A stretch of 64,000 bases of DNA from Clostridium frigidicarnis (GCF_900111985.1 NZ_FOKI01000014.1:41250-105249); one strand, 5' to 3'; counted from the first letter of the stretch, positions 26,338 to 36,487 are shown. Translations and numbers: made by a program. The notes: generated by a model from the letters alone, not told the origin.

Positions 26338-29300
26338 TAATTACTTCAACAGCCATATTTAATGTCTGACCATTTATACTACATTCATTGTATGAAATTT
26401 CTTCATTGTATCTTACAGTAACAGTCAATGTTTCTCTCTTAATATTGTCTTCAAACTTTTTGACAATATTTATCAATTCATCATTGTCTCCAAAATATAA
26501 ATTTATTTTATCAGCAACTTCAAATCCACTTTCTTTTCTCATGTTTTGAACCTTACTGATTATTTCTCTTACATGACCTTCTTCTTTAAGTTCATCAGTT
26601 ATAGTTGTATCTAAAACTACTCCTATTTCACCTTCTCCAGCAAAAGCATATCCTTCTAGCCCTTGCATTGTTACAAGTAAACTTTCAGAATTTAGTTCTA
26701 TTTCTGTTCCATTTACATTTATAACTACAGTCTCTCCATTTTGTATCGCCCCAGCAAGTTCCATTTGATTTCTTGAAGAGATCTCTTTTCTTATTCCAGG
26801 TATTAATTTTCCATAAGCCTTTCCTAAAACTGGCAAGTTAGGCTTTATTTCAAAATTAACATATGATGAAAGATCTGCACCAAACTTAATTTCTTTTATA
26901 TTAAGCTCATCCTTTATTATATCTCCATAATACGCTGGAAGAGTTGATACACTTACAAGCATCTCTGAAAGCGGCTGTCTATTCTTTATATTAGCAGAAT
27001 TTCTAGCACTTCTTCCAAGGTTAACCATAGAATATGCCATATCCATTTCAGCTTCTAATTTTTCATTAACCAATTCTTTTTCATATTTTGGCCATAGACA
27101 TAAATGTATACTTTCTTCTGCATTGCTATTAAGATTTGCAACTAGGTTTTGGTATATCTCTTCTGTCATAAATGGAATAAATGGTGCTGATATCTTACAT
27201 AAGTCAACAAGTACTTTATATAAAGTTGAATATGCGCCTATTTTATCATCAGTTAATTCTTCACTCCAGAATCTAGCTCTATTTCTTCTTACATACCAGT
27301 TAGATAATTCATCAACAAAATCTTCTAGAGATTCAGCTGCTTGAGTTATTCTATAAGAATTTAAATCATCATCTACTGATTTTATTAAAGTATTTAATTT
27401 TGATAAAATCCATTTATCCATTACATTTTCTGATTTAAAATCTACATACTTAGATGCATCAAAATTATCTAAGTTAGCATACAAAATATAGAATGAATAA
27501 ACATTCCAGAATGTACCTAAAAAGCTTCTTTGAGCATCTGCAACATCGTCTTTAGAGAATCTAGTTGGAAGCCATGGTGCACTTGCTGTGTAAAAATGCC
27601 ATCTTGTAGCATCTGCTCCTTGAGTTTCTATAACATCTATAGGATCAACAACATTACCTTTTGACTTAGACATTTTTAATCCTTTTTTATCTAAAACGTG
27701 ACCCAATACTATACAATTTTCAAATGGATTTCTATCAAATAGTGCTGTAGATATCGCAAGTAGTGTATAGAACCATCCTCTTGTTTGGTCAACTGCTTCT
27801 GAGATAAATTGTGCTGGATAGTTTTGCTCAAATAATTCTTTATTTTCAAACGGATAGTGATGTTGTGCAAATGGCATAGAACCTGAGTCAAACCAACAGT
27901 CTATAACCTCTGATGTTCTCTTCATAATTTTTCCACATTTTTCACACTTAACATCAATATTATCTATATAAGGTTTATGAAGCTCTATGTCATCTGGTAC
28001 ATTTATACCCTTTGATTTAAGTTCTTCTATACTTCCAATACAATCTATATGACCACATTCACATTGCCATATTGGAAGAGGAGTTCCCCAATATCTATCT
28101 CTAGATATTCCCCAATCTATAACATTTTCTAAGAACTTTCCAAATCTTCCTGTTCTAATGTTATCAGGATACCAATTTATTTTATTATTATTTTCTAACA
28201 AATTATCTCTAAGAGAAGTCATTCTTACAAACCAGCTCTCTCTTGGATAGTATAAAAGTGGTGTATCACATCTCCAACAATGTGGATATGAGTGAGTATG
28301 TTTTTCAGATTTAAATAGCATATTGTTTTCTTTCATATATTCTACTATTTTAGAATCTGCTTTTTTAACAAACAACCCTTTCCACGGTTCAACACAATCA
28401 ATAAATTTACCTTCTCCATCTACTAAATTTATTAATGGTAAATTATTCTTCTTACATACTAAGCTATCATCTTCACCATAAGCTGGTGCTGTATGAACTA
28501 TTCCTGTACCATCACTTAAGGTTACAAAATCACCATGTATAACATAGAATGCCTTTTCTTCTGGTGTATAGAATTTAAATAATTGCTCATATTCTGTTCC
28601 AAGTAATTCTTTACCTTTGAATTCACTAATTATTTCATAATCTTCTCCAAGAACCTTTGGTGCAAGATCCTTAGCCAATATGAATATTTCTTCGCCAACC
28701 TTAGCTTCTACATAGTCATAAGCCTTGTTTATTGTAAGTGCCACATTTGAAGGTAATGTCCAAGGAGTTGTTGTCCAAGCAAGTATATACTTGTTATCCT
28801 CTCCTTTTACCTTAAATTTAACTATAGCAGTTTCATCCTTAACATCTTTATATCCTTGTGAAACTTCATGAGATGATAATGATGTTCCACATCTTGGACA
28901 GTATGGCATAACCTTATGTCCCTTGTATAAAAGGTCTTTATCCCACATTTGCTTTAATGCCCACCAAACTGACTCAATATAGTTGTTATGGTATGTAACA
29001 TATGGATTTTCCATATCAACCCAATATCCTATTTTGTTAGTCATATTTTCCCACATGCTCACATAAGTAAACACACTCTCTTTACAGTCCTTAACAAACT
29101 TTTCAACACCATATTCTTCTATCTTCTCTTTACCTGAAATCCCTAATTTTTTTTCTATTTCAAGTTCAACTGGAAGTCCATGAGTATCCCATCCAGCTTT
29201 TCTTATAACCTTATATCCCTTCATAACTTTATATCTAGGGATTATATCTTTCATAACTCTAGTTAAAATATGCCCAACGTGTGGTTTACCATTTGCAGTT

Positions 29301-29443
29301 GGAGGCCCATCATAAAAAGTAAAAAACTCACCATCTTCATTTAATTTGAAATTTTTCTTTACAACATTTTTATCTTCCCAAAGCTTCAATATATCTTTTT
29401 CCATATCAACAAAACTTCTAGAAGAGTCAACTTTTTTGTACAT
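26318..29443 (-). CDS. ileS: Isoleucyl-tRNA synthetase, eukaryote-like (type 2)
   Basis: 1041 residues. It charges tRNA-Ile. HIGH motif [13 protein letters not shown] (residues 46-58), CP1 editing domain with GWDTHGLP and TTPWTLPSN, zinc-type cysteines (CPRC, CDTP), KMSKS loop ([16 protein letters not shown] near 595) and a long C-terminal region. Its sequence style ([18 protein letters not shown]-like [13 protein letters not shown]) is that of IleRS type 2, the class associated with natural mupirocin tolerance. The final residues KAHSKK and the TAA are encoded inside P1 copy 5. A T-box leader with an AUC specifier controls it. Confidence 0.97.
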   Translation of the reverse strand: MYKKVDSSRSFVDMEKDILKLWEDKNVVKKNFKLNEDGEFFTFYDGPPTANGKPHVGHILTRVMKDIIPRYKVMKGYKVIRKAGWDTHGLPVELEIEKKLGISGKEKIEEYGVEKFVKDCKESVFTYVSMWENMTNKIGYWVDMENPYVTYHNNYIESVWWALKQMWDKDLLYKGHKVMPYCPRCGTSLSSHEVSQGYKDVKDETAIVKFKVKGEDNKYILAWTTTPWTLPSNVALTINKAYDYVEAKVGEEIFILAKDLAPKVLGEDYEIISEFKGKELLGTEYEQLFKFYTPEEKAFYVIHGDFVTLSDGTGIVHTAPAYGEDDSLVCKKNNLPLINLVDGEGKFIDCVEPWKGLFVKKADSKIVEYMKENNMLFKSEKHTHSYPHCWRCDTPLLYYPRESWFVRMTSLRDNLLENNNKINWYPDNIRTGRFGKFLENVIDWGISRDRYWGTPLPIWQCECGHIDCIGSIEELKSKGINVPDDIELHKPYIDNIDVKCEKCGKIMKRTSEVIDCWFDSGSMPFAQHHYPFENKELFEQNYPAQFISEAVDQTRGWFYTLLAISTALFDRNPFENCIVLGHVLDKKGLKMSKSKGNVVDPIDVIETQGADATRWHFYTASAPWLPTRFSKDDVADAQRSFLGTFWNVYSFYILYANLDNFDASKYVDFKSENVMDKWILSKLNTLIKSVDDDLNSYRITQAAESLEDFVDELSNWYVRRNRARFWSEELTDDKIGAYSTLYKVLVDLCKISAPFIPFMTEEIYQNLVANLNSNAEESIHLCLWPKYEKELVNEKLEAEMDMAYSMVNLGRSARNSANIKNRQPLSEMLVSVSTLPAYYGDIIKDELNIKEIKFGADLSSYVNFEIKPNLPVLGKAYGKLIPGIRKEISSRNQMELAGAIQNGETVVINVNGTEIELNSESLLVTMQGLEGYAFAGEGEIGVVLDTTITDELKEEGHVREIISKVQNMRKESGFEVADKINLYFGDNDELINIVKKFEDNIKRETLTVTVRYNEEISYNECSINGQTLNMAVEVIKAHSKK

Positions 29444-29470
29444 TTAAATTTCTCCTTTCTTTTTATATAT

Positions 29471-29747
29471 AAAAAAAACCCCATCCTACAGGACGAAGTT
29501 AAATCGCTATACCACCTATGGTTAATTGCTCTACAAATTTTTTTTTGAAATCATATTTAAAATAGAGCATTAATTTCAAGTACAATAATATACTCTATCC
29601 TTTAACGCAGAATTACGAGGTGGCTTACTATAATTCAGCTCCCAGCTCCTAGGTGATTTTCCCTAAACCCTACCTATGGTATCGCACCAACTACCACTCT
29701 CTTTGAGGTTCAAATTCAAGTACTTTTCCTAATCATAGCCTTTGTTA
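29471..29747 (-). promoter_or_regulatory. T-box riboswitch controlling ileS (AUC specifier)
   Basis: On the minus strand: AGAGAGTGGTAGTTGGTGCG (stem I), then GGAAAATCACCTAGGAGC with the specifier ATC at complement 29655-29657. The antiterminator sequence AGGTGGTATAGCGA is the complement of 29504-29517. A terminator hairpin CGTCCTGTAGGATGGGG (complement 29479-29496 region) ends in eight T residues. The Ile specifier agrees with the downstream gene. Confidence 0.93.
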
Positions 29748-29753
29748 AGTTAA

Positions 29754-29782
29754 ATGATAATATATTAGAAAAATATTGTCAA
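29754..29782 (-). promoter_or_regulatory. Promoter of the ileS T-box transcript
   Basis: TTGACA (complement 29777-29782), a 17-bp spacer and TATCAT (complement 29754-29759). Confidence 0.78.
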
Positions 29783-29841
29783 TAGGTTACTTAACTATAC
29801 ATATATTATATTACAGATATCAATTCTTAGGAGGTTTGGCT

Positions 29842-30387
29842 TTGTATTTATTCACACTAGAAAGCATTATAGTGGGTTTATCTTGCTTATTTACACTATC
29901 ATTTTTATTAACTTATTTAAACAACAAAAAATTTCATTCAAAAAAATGTTGGATTGAGGAGTTTTCATTCAATTATATTTTCACAATAATTTATTGCATA
30001 ATGTATATATTACTATTCTTCATATCTTATAAAACAATTATGCTTAAATATCCATTAAATTTTAATTGTTGTCTATGTTGGCTATTAGCTATATGCTTCC
30101 TTCAAGGATTTGATAAATCTACAGAACGTCTAGTCATAACAGAAGATGGTATCTCATTAAAAACTTCTTTTCTAGGTATTAATAAGAATTGTTTTGTAGA
30201 GTGGAGATCAATATGCAGTTATACCTTGTACTCAGATAATTATCATGTACTAAAGATTCTCTATAATAACTATGATGACGAAGATTATTTGACAAACGAA
30301 GCTTCATTTGTAATTTCAAAAAAAGATATCCCCAAAATACAAAATACTCTAAATTTATTTATTAGTAGTAATAATTTCTCAATATAA
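29842..30387 (+). CDS. Small membrane protein with a PH-like/DUF5673-type C-terminal domain
   Basis: 181 residues from a TTG at 29842, seven bases after a perfect AGGAGG. A longer frame from the ATG at 29776 would begin inside the ileS -35 box and has no ribosome site. Three hydrophobic segments lie at about residues 7-27, 45-65 and 72-92. The C-terminal part (about 95-181) reads RLVITEDGISLKTSFLGI and FVEWRSICSYTL, the pattern of membrane-attached PH-like domains. Function unknown. It is divergent from ileS and ends on a shared terminator with the lysozyme gene. Confidence 0.75.
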   Translation: MYLFTLESIIVGLSCLFTLSFLLTYLNNKKFHSKKCWIEEFSFNYIFTIIYCIMYILLFFISYKTIMLKYPLNFNCCLCWLLAICFLQGFDKSTERLVITEDGISLKTSFLGINKNCFVEWRSICSYTLYSDNYHVLKILYNNYDDEDYLTNEASFVISKKDIPKIQNTLNLFISSNNFSI

Positions 30388-30389
30388 AA

Positions 30390-30427
30390 ACAATAGACAT
30401 GCAGTTTCAAAAACGCATGTCTATTGT
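30390..30427. terminator. Bidirectional terminator
   Basis: A 13-bp stem (ACAATAGACATGC with GCATGTCTATTGT) with A/T tracts on both sides, between convergent genes. Confidence 0.9.
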
Positions 30428-30440
30428 TTTATTTAAATAC

Positions 30441-31460
30441 TTATTTTGCATTCATTATTATATCTGGATAAGCATAATATATACCAGATTCATCACTACT
30501 TCTCACCTTATCATTTCTTGGCAATGTAACAATACTTCGACTAGGTGAAAATTCTCCAACTGCATCAAATGCTTCTATTTGAACCTCATAATCTAAATCT
30601 TTAGGGATAGTGAATTTATTTACATCAATAACAAAATTAGATACTTTTTTACCAACAGTTCCAGCATATAAGCCATTTAAATATAAATTATATCCCGATA
30701 AATCAACATCTTTATTTGGAGTCCATGATACATAAATTTTATTTTTTACTCTATATGCTTTTAATCCTAATACATTTCTAGGTTGAACTAAGTAATCTAT
30801 ACTATTAGGTCCCCAATTTAAATCTGTCAACGATTCTATTCCATCAACTTTTCCCTTTTCTGTATACTGCCAAATAGTCCATCTAGTCCAACCTCCTGCA
30901 TTAGGTGGATATGGTGGATTTCCTTTTATTTCGGGATATAGTGCAATCCAAAGAGGCATATTGGATAGTATATGACCTCTACCTGGATATAAGAAATCAT
31001 CATATAATTGTATAAAAAATATTCCTGTATAAATCATTAATCTTCTTCTTGTTCTTTTTTCAAATCTTTTCTTAAACCTTTCAACCCAGCTTAAAAGGGT
31101 TTTAGTTGAAATTGTTTTTTCCACTGGAGCTTCTACATCCAAAACTGGAAATAAATCTCCAAAATTTTCTGTTCCAAACCCTTGCTGTAAAATGTCTATA
31201 AAATCATCACACTGACTATCTGCTGTGGTTAAATCACTGTATGGAAAAGCATAATGATATGCACCTACAGGTATTCCAAAACCTCTAGCACCACTAGCAA
31301 ACTCCAAGAATTTCTTATCCACTCTAAATGCTCCTGATCCTGACCCTGATGATCTTAAATATAAAAAATCTAGCTTCGTTGCTAAAGTTCTAAAATCTAC
31401 GCCCTGACTAAATTCATTTATATCTGCTCCAAATAAACTTTTGGGATTTCTATCTTGCAT
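30441..31460 (-). CDS. GH25 lysozyme with C-terminal fibronectin type III-like domain
   Basis: 339 residues from the ATG at 31460 with TTGGAGG upstream. The GH25 barrel (about residues 8-225) has the N-terminal GADINEFSQGVDF with its catalytic-site Asp, HYAFPYS near 72, LFPVLDVEAP near 112 with the DxE catalytic pair, and RWTIWQYT near 200. A fibronectin type III-like module follows (about 232-320, LKAYRVKNKIYVSWTPNKDVDLSGYNLY region). It hydrolyses the muramic acid-glucosamine bond of peptidoglycan. No signal peptide is present, so release would depend on mother-cell lysis, phage-like lysis or an unusual route. No phage genes are nearby. Confidence 0.9.
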   Translation of the reverse strand: MQDRNPKSLFGADINEFSQGVDFRTLATKLDFLYLRSSGSGSGAFRVDKKFLEFASGARGFGIPVGAYHYAFPYSDLTTADSQCDDFIDILQQGFGTENFGDLFPVLDVEAPVEKTISTKTLLSWVERFKKRFEKRTRRRLMIYTGIFFIQLYDDFLYPGRGHILSNMPLWIALYPEIKGNPPYPPNAGGWTRWTIWQYTEKGKVDGIESLTDLNWGPNSIDYLVQPRNVLGLKAYRVKNKIYVSWTPNKDVDLSGYNLYLNGLYAGTVGKKVSNFVIDVNKFTIPKDLDYEVQIEAFDAVGEFSPSRSIVTLPRNDKVRSSDESGIYYAYPDIIMNAK

Positions 31461-31597
31461 TGTTTCCTCCAATATAAATATAGTGATTATACTGTATTTT
31501 ATTGGATTTAGTATGAAACTGTTACTACTTTTAAATTTATCAATATATTAATTTATCACTTGTTACTACAAATTTATCATTACTCAAAATTGTGGAC

Positions 31598-31652
31598 TAT
31601 ATAAAGTCGAGAGTTGAAGGTTGAAATCTACTTTCAACCTTCAACTACCATA
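31598..31652. repeat. P3 mini-hairpin (copy F)
   Basis: GTTGAAGGTTGAAA (31613-31626) is perfectly complementary to TTTCAACCTTCAAC (31632-31645), loop TCTAC. This is a minimal P3 unit without the core. Confidence 0.75.
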
Positions 31653-31753
31653 ATAGCTAATTTTATAAACTTATGATAAATTAAATTAAGAATAATTTTT
31701 TAATATTTAATAAAAGATAATTTTTAAATCTATTAAAAACAAGGAGCAAAAAT

Positions 31754-32791
31754 ATGAATAATTATATTTCTAAAGTAACTACACCAAAGATAAGCATTGC
31801 GCCTATGGTTGATAGAACTGATAGACATTTTAGATACTTTTTACGTGGTATAACTAAAAAATCATTATTATATACTGAGATGATTACTTCTCAAGCTATT
31901 TTAAATGGTGACTTAAATAAATTACTAGATTTTAATAAAATTGAAAAACCTCTCTCACTACAAATTGCTGGCTCAACTCCTGATGAAATATATGAAGCTG
32001 TTAAATTAGCCGATTCATGGGATTATGACGAAGTAAATTTAAATGTAGGATGTCCATCTAATAGAGTTTCTGGAAATAGCATGGGAGCATGTCTTATGGC
32101 TTATCCTGAATTAGTAAAAGAAATGCTTTTTGCTATGAAAGAAGCAACAAATAAACCTGTAACTGTTAAACATAGAATAGGTATAGATGGCACCGGTATA
32201 CTTCCAGATAACATTTCTCCAAAAATTATTAATAGGTATGATAATATGGTAAAGTTTGTTGATACAATATCAGCTGCTAAAATAGACAGGTTTACAATTC
32301 ATGCAAGAATAGCTATACTGAAAGGCTTAAGTCCTAGGGAAAATAGAGAAATTCCCCCTATAAGATACGAAGATGTATATAAATTTAAAAAGGATTTTCC
32401 TCATTTAAATATAGATATAAATGGTAGTATAAAAACCCCTGATGATATAGAAAACCATTTAAAATATGTTGATGGTGTTATGATTGGAAGAGCATCATAT
32501 GAAGACCCATTTATGCTTAGATCCGCAGATAAATTTTTCGATAGCAATTTAGATAGCAATATTTCTAGAGCTGATATTATAAACTGGGTTCTTCCCTATG
32601 TTGAAGATCTTGAAAACAAAGGTGAAAACCCTAATTTAATTCTTAAACATACACTTGCATTATTTTTTAATGAAAAAGGAACGAAACAATGGAAACAACT
32701 TATAAGCCCTCCTTTTAAAGATACGAAAGCATCAGAGAGGGTAAAACTAGCATTAAAATCTCTTCCTGAAGAAACTTTATATTTTAAATAG
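31754..32791 (+). CDS. dusA: tRNA-dihydrouridine synthase, DusA type
   Basis: 345 residues, FMN-dependent TIM barrel that reduces uridine in the tRNA D-loop. Visible are SIAPMVDRTDRHFRYF (near 15), SLQIAGSTPDEI (near 72), the catalytic cysteine region NVGCPSNRVSGNSMGACLM (near 97-115), KHRIGIDG (near 142) and FTIHARIAILKGLSP (near 182), which place it in DusA rather than the DusB/C branches. ATG follows AAGGAGC. DusB is the common form in Firmicutes, so a DusA-like enzyme here is less usual but not rare. P1 copy 6 follows its stop by 10 nt. Confidence 0.92.
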   Translation: MNNYISKVTTPKISIAPMVDRTDRHFRYFLRGITKKSLLYTEMITSQAILNGDLNKLLDFNKIEKPLSLQIAGSTPDEIYEAVKLADSWDYDEVNLNVGCPSNRVSGNSMGACLMAYPELVKEMLFAMKEATNKPVTVKHRIGIDGTGILPDNISPKIINRYDNMVKFVDTISAAKIDRFTIHARIAILKGLSPRENREIPPIRYEDVYKFKKDFPHLNIDINGSIKTPDDIENHLKYVDGVMIGRASYEDPFMLRSADKFFDSNLDSNISRADIINWVLPYVEDLENKGENPNLILKHTLALFFNEKGTKQWKQLISPPFKDTKASERVKLALKSLPEETLYFK

Positions 32792-32801
32792 TTTTTATTT
32801 C

Positions 32802-32872
32802 AGGCGCATGAAAGAAAGTAACAAGTCAAAAATGCCATGTATACTGGCTTATTGTTATTTTTGAATGTGCCT
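32802..32872 (+). repeat. P1 palindromic element, copy 6 (71-bp internally deleted form)
   Basis: AGGCGCATGAAAGAAAGTAA ... TATTTTTGAATGTGCCT. The left arm reaches ATGCCATGTATACTGG, then jumps to the right end, so the deletion differs from that in copies 5 and 7. Confidence 0.85.
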
Positions 32873-33001
32873 TAATATTGCATATATTATTTTTTCATAT
32901 ATCTATTGATTATTATAAAATAATGTACTAAAATATATTTAACAATAATTATTAAGTAACAATTATTAAATATAATCACTTTGAATTTTGGAGGTCATAT
33001 A

Positions 33002-33214
33002 ATGTCAAATATAGATAATGAAAAATTAATGGATAAATTAACTAAAGTCTGTATATGTAAAGCTATTTCTAGAGCACAAATTAAAGATGCTATTTCAAAT
33101 GGTGCTGACACATTAGATAAAGTTAAAGATGCAACTAAAGCAACTACTGGTGGATGTTGTGGTAGTAGATGCAAAAATAAAATCATTGATCTTATAGAAC
33201 AAAGTAAGAACTAA
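33002..33214 (+). CDS. BFD-like (2Fe-2S)-binding protein
   Basis: 70 residues from the ATG at 33002, with GGAGG upstream. Cysteines occur as CICKAISRAQIKDAI (near 17-19) and GGCCGSRCKNKII (near 51-57), the four-cysteine spacing of bacterioferritin-associated ferredoxin-like domains, which carry one [2Fe-2S] cluster. It stands alone, so its electron partner is unknown; the hydrogenase downstream is convergent and not in the same operon. Confidence 0.88.
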   Translation: MSNIDNEKLMDKLTKVCICKAISRAQIKDAISNGADTLDKVKDATKATTGGCCGSRCKNKIIDLIEQSKN

Positions 33215-33215
33215 A

Positions 33216-33420
33216 AAAGTGAATGTGTATAAGCAACATAATCTATCTGAATGCACTTAATATTAACTTGAAAATTGAGAGTGGAAAGTGGAAAGTTAAG
33301 GTTGATTTTTCTACGAAAAATCTAGAATTAAATATTAAATTATTAGTTTTTCTAAACAGAGTGAAGAAAAACATCCTTTACTCTCAGCTCTCCACTTTCA
33401 ACCTTCAACTATTTTAATGC
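33216..33420. repeat. P2 left-arm fragment plus P3 repeat (copy G)
   Basis: GTGTATAAGCAACATAATC (33228-33243 region) matches the outer arm of the P2 hairpin at 39.8 kb. It is followed by a P3 unit: GAGAGTGGAAAGTGGAAAG, TTTTTCTACGAAAAATC, then TCTCAGCTCTCCACTTTC and AACCTTCAACTA. Confidence 0.65.
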
Positions 33421-33490
33421 TTGACCCTTCCTTTTCTTTAAAATAATTTTTAACATTATACGCATATACCAATTTATATAATTTAAAATG

Positions 33491-35065
33491 TTACCTTTTT
33501 TTCTTTCTCATTTGAACAATTAAATCCTTGCTTCTGTCTGTATACTTAGTGTGGAGAAGACTTTGAGCCTTTTCTCCATCAGGTTCACCCATATATTTTT
33601 CATACATAATTTTTAGTTCACTATTTTCAACAGAAACTTTTTTAATAGACTTTTTATCAATATTCTTAAGAACATTTGCCCTGAGTTTTATATAACTTTC
33701 TTTTAGAGATTCCCCTGTAGATTTATCATAATTTATTATGTTTATTGCTTTTGTCCTACATATTTTACTGCATAAAGTACACCCAACACACTTTTCTTTT
33801 GAGGTTTCCGCATATCCCCTAGCATTAAATTCAATTGCTCCTACAGGACAATTTTCCACACAAGTTCCACACCTAATACACTTTCTTTCTGTAATTTCAG
33901 ATTTTTTAAGTATTCTAGGAGTTCCACCTCCATTTATACATCCTCCGGGACATGCCATTACTTCTACAAAATCATATTCTTTCCATTTGTCATCTTTTAA
34001 AAACCTTTCAACTTCATTTGTAGTACTTATTACAGCAACTTTTATGATTTTCCCCCCTATAGAAATAGATGATTCTTTTGCTCCTTCTGTTCCATAAATA
34101 CTATTAAATCTTATATCATTTATCTTACTTATATCATCTTTTAAATAATAAGCAATAGCTCTTAATGTGGCTTCCATAACTCCTCCAGATGCTCCAAATA
34201 TAGCTGCTCCTCCTGTGTAAGTTCCCATAAAACTGTCTGATTGTTCACTTGCTATTGCCGTTATATCAATGCCCTTTTCTTTCAAAAGCTCTGAATATTC
34301 CCTAACAGTAAGCACTGCATCTATATCCTTATAATTATCTCTCCCCATCTCTTCTCTTTCAGCTTCGTATTTTTTTGCTGTGCAAGGCTTAATTGAAAGT
34401 AAAAATATATTTTGAGGAAGTATTTTAAATTCTTCTGCAAAGTATGTTTTTATTGATGCACCCATCATTTGTTGTGGTGATTTACTTGTAGATAAATTAT
34501 TTATAATTTCAGGTTTGAATAACTCCACCCATCTTACCCACGCTGAACAACAAGATGTAAACATAGGTAAATTCTCTTTAGTACTTAATCTTTTTATTAA
34601 CTCATTACTTTCTTCTAATACTGTCATATCTGCTCCAAAATCTGTATCAAAAACCTTTTGAAATCCTAATTTTCTTGCTGAGGCTTGGACTTTCCCTTCA
34701 ACATCTGTACCTATTGGTAATCCAAACTCCTCTCCTAATGTTGCTTTTAATGCTGGAGCTGATATTGCAACTAAATACTTCCCACTATTTAAAGCTTCTT
34801 TAACCTTATTCACATCATTTCTAACGTTTATTGCAGTTGTTGGGCATATAAGTGTGCACTGACCACAGTAGATGCACCCTGTGTTATTAAAGGTACCTTT
34901 TTTAGGTACAACTGTCCTTTTCCCATCGTCTGTTACTTTTAACACTGAAATACCTGTTATATCTGTACATCCAATAGCACAACCAGTACATCCTATACAC
35001 TTCTTCTTGTTTATATCTATAATGTTTTCATTTTGTGTAACTTGTCTACCTTTAGATTTACTCAA
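33491..35065 (-). CDS. [FeFe]-hydrogenase family protein with C-terminal ferredoxin and SSU domain
   Basis: 524 residues. Order: two [4Fe-4S] motifs (C23/26/29/33 and C64/67/70/74), H-cluster domain (about 95-385), a second 2x[4Fe-4S] ferredoxin (C396/399/402/406 and C426/429/432/436) and a small-subunit-like tail (about 455-510). H-cluster cysteines are all present: C173 in TSCCSAW, C228 in KPCTAKKYE, C372 and C376 in VMACPGGCINGGG. Two deviations from the usual motifs: TSCCP is TSCCS, and the Met of MPC is Lys (K226). The proton-path residues ADMTVLEE and KSPQQMMG are kept. The build resembles group B (non-CpI) clostridial hydrogenases. It lies alone, so role (H2 production, uptake or sensing) is open. 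Confidence 0.88.
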   Translation of the reverse strand: MSKSKGRQVTQNENIIDINKKKCIGCTGCAIGCTDITGISVLKVTDDGKRTVVPKKGTFNNTGCIYCGQCTLICPTTAINVRNDVNKVKEALNSGKYLVAISAPALKATLGEEFGLPIGTDVEGKVQASARKLGFQKVFDTDFGADMTVLEESNELIKRLSTKENLPMFTSCCSAWVRWVELFKPEIINNLSTSKSPQQMMGASIKTYFAEEFKILPQNIFLLSIKPCTAKKYEAEREEMGRDNYKDIDAVLTVREYSELLKEKGIDITAIASEQSDSFMGTYTGGAAIFGASGGVMEATLRAIAYYLKDDISKINDIRFNSIYGTEGAKESSISIGGKIIKVAVISTTNEVERFLKDDKWKEYDFVEVMACPGGCINGGGTPRILKKSEITERKCIRCGTCVENCPVGAIEFNARGYAETSKEKCVGCTLCSKICRTKAINIINYDKSTGESLKESYIKLRANVLKNIDKKSIKKVSVENSELKIMYEKYMGEPDGEKAQSLLHTKYTDRSKDLIVQMRKKKR

Positions 35066-35164
35066 AATACATAAACTCCTATTTATTATTCTTACTTAAT
35101 ACTTAATCAAATAATCTAGTTTTTATTACATATTCATTATAAAAAATAGTTACGCTACTTTTTT

Positions 35165-35270
35165 AGTGGAAAGTCGAGAGTAAAAAATTGAAAAAACATA
35201 CACATTCTATATTTTTAAATTTATCCACATATTTAAACTTCGTTACAAACTCTTATACATAAAAAGAAAC
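35165..35270. repeat. P3 repeat fragment (copy H)
   Basis: GTGGAAAGTCGAGAGTAAAA and the trailing motif TTTATCCACATATTTAAACTT with CTTATACATAAAAAG. The remaining interval up to the CPBP gene contains a terminator-like stem, AAACTAGAAAACTTC with GAAATCCTCTAGTTT (35267-35300), suited to end the CPBP transcript. Confidence 0.55.
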
Positions 35271-35319
35271 TAGAAAACTTCATACGAAATCCTCTAGTTT
35301 TTTATAATATATTTTAAAT

Positions 35320-36171
35320 TTAAACTTGTAAATTTTGTTCAACTACAATAACATCCTTAGAATCCAAACTAAGTTTTAACTTATTATAATATTTATAAAT
35401 CAAAGCTAGTCCAATAATAGCGGCTATAGCAGAATACACAATCTGTACTGCTCCACCTAATACATATTGTATTGAGAGTGGAAATACTATAGTGTTATTT
35501 AACATATGAAGAAAAATAGTTAGGTATAATGATTTTGTTTTTAAATATGCATATCCCAAAATAACACCTAATAAAAACGCATTCACTCCTTGCTGTATAT
35601 TAAGGTGTATTAATGCAAACATAAATGCCGAAACTAATATTGCAACTTTATTAGAGTATCTCTTAGATAGTCCATTGCATATTATACCTCTCATTAAAAA
35701 CTCTTCTTTTATAGGCGCTATAACAATTACAGTAAACATCATAAAAACTGTATCATTTTCTAGACTTTCACCTAAATATTCAATGATACTACTTTGTGGT
35801 ATTAAATCTAATATATGTGATATAGTTCCTCCAAAAAAAAGTCTATACCCAATTAGCAATAATGCAAAATAAACAAATATTTTTTTACTTGGTGTATTAT
35901 GATTACTTATATTCTCTGATTTTGTACCTACAACCATTGATGCTGCCCAAAGCACAAATATTAACAATACTAGACTTAATAATACTCTAACTATTATCAT
36001 AAAGGTTGTTTGTTTTTTTATATATAATGGTAATGAAATTAAAAGATCTCCAAATAGGAGGAAAAGAATTAATACGCCTATACTTCCCCATATTCCTAAG
36101 TTAAAAGTTATATTTCCATGTTCAATATCACTTAAAAATTTAAGTGGTTTTAACAATTTAGATTCTCTCAT
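35320..36171 (-). CDS. CPBP family intramembrane glutamic protease
   Basis: 283 residues with about seven membrane helices. The CPBP/Abi motifs are complete: APIKEEFLMRG (EExxxR, near 154-160), FMFALIHLNIQQG (FxxxH, near 187) and IFLHMLNNTIV (HxxxN, near 222). Related proteins cleave CAAX proteins or confer bacteriocin immunity; none of these partners is nearby. ATG follows AGGAGG. Transcribed alone on the minus strand. Confidence 0.9.
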   Translation of the reverse strand: MRESKLLKPLKFLSDIEHGNITFNLGIWGSIGVLILFLLFGDLLISLPLYIKKQTTFMIIVRVLLSLVLLIFVLWAASMVVGTKSENISNHNTPSKKIFVYFALLLIGYRLFFGGTISHILDLIPQSSIIEYLGESLENDTVFMMFTVIVIAPIKEEFLMRGIICNGLSKRYSNKVAILVSAFMFALIHLNIQQGVNAFLLGVILGYAYLKTKSLYLTIFLHMLNNTIVFPLSIQYVLGGAVQIVYSAIAAIIGLALIYKYYNKLKLSLDSKDVIVVEQNLQV

Positions 36172-36281
36172 ATGTGACCTCCTAAAACTAGTATATTAAT
36201 TTTTTGTTAATATATTTTATATTATACTAATATTAAATATATTACCATTAAATACATCTTAACTATCTGGCTAACTTATAA

Positions 36282-36400
36282 AAAAAGCTACGCCCTTTTT
36301 TAATTGTCAATCATCAATTCTCAATTTATTTAACAATTCCATATGTTTCATCACTTAATAAAGTTGTTCACAGATTCGAAATTTTATAATATCCTATTAA
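36282..36400. repeat. P3 repeat (copy I)
   Basis: AAAAGCTACGCCCTTTTTT, TTGTCAATCATCAATTC, and the trailing motif GTTGTTCACAGATTCGAAATT with ATATCCTATTAAAGC. Just before it, CTATCTGGCTAACTTATA recalls the right arm of P2. Confidence 0.6.
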
Positions 36401-36403
36401 AGC

Positions 36404-36484
36404 AAAAAAATATTGATGGCGTTAAAAATTCCAATTTGTTCGAAGCGAAGCAAGTTATTAGAATTTAGCCATCAATGCTTTTTG
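36404..36484 (-). terminator. P2-type hairpin acting as terminator of the ABC-F gene
   Basis: TATTGATGGC (36411-36420) pairs with GCCATCAATG (36468-36477), closing an inner stem of TTCCAATTTG type, and seven T residues follow on the minus strand. The inner 60 bp match the centre of the large P2 hairpin at 39.8 kb (GGCTAAATTC...GGAATTCTTAACGCC). Confidence 0.75.
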
Positions 36485-36487
36485 TGT

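Noticed and set aside
30441..31460. GH25 lysozyme as part of a prophage
   Set aside because: Neighbours are ileS and dusA; no integrase, capsid, holin or attachment-site repeat is present.
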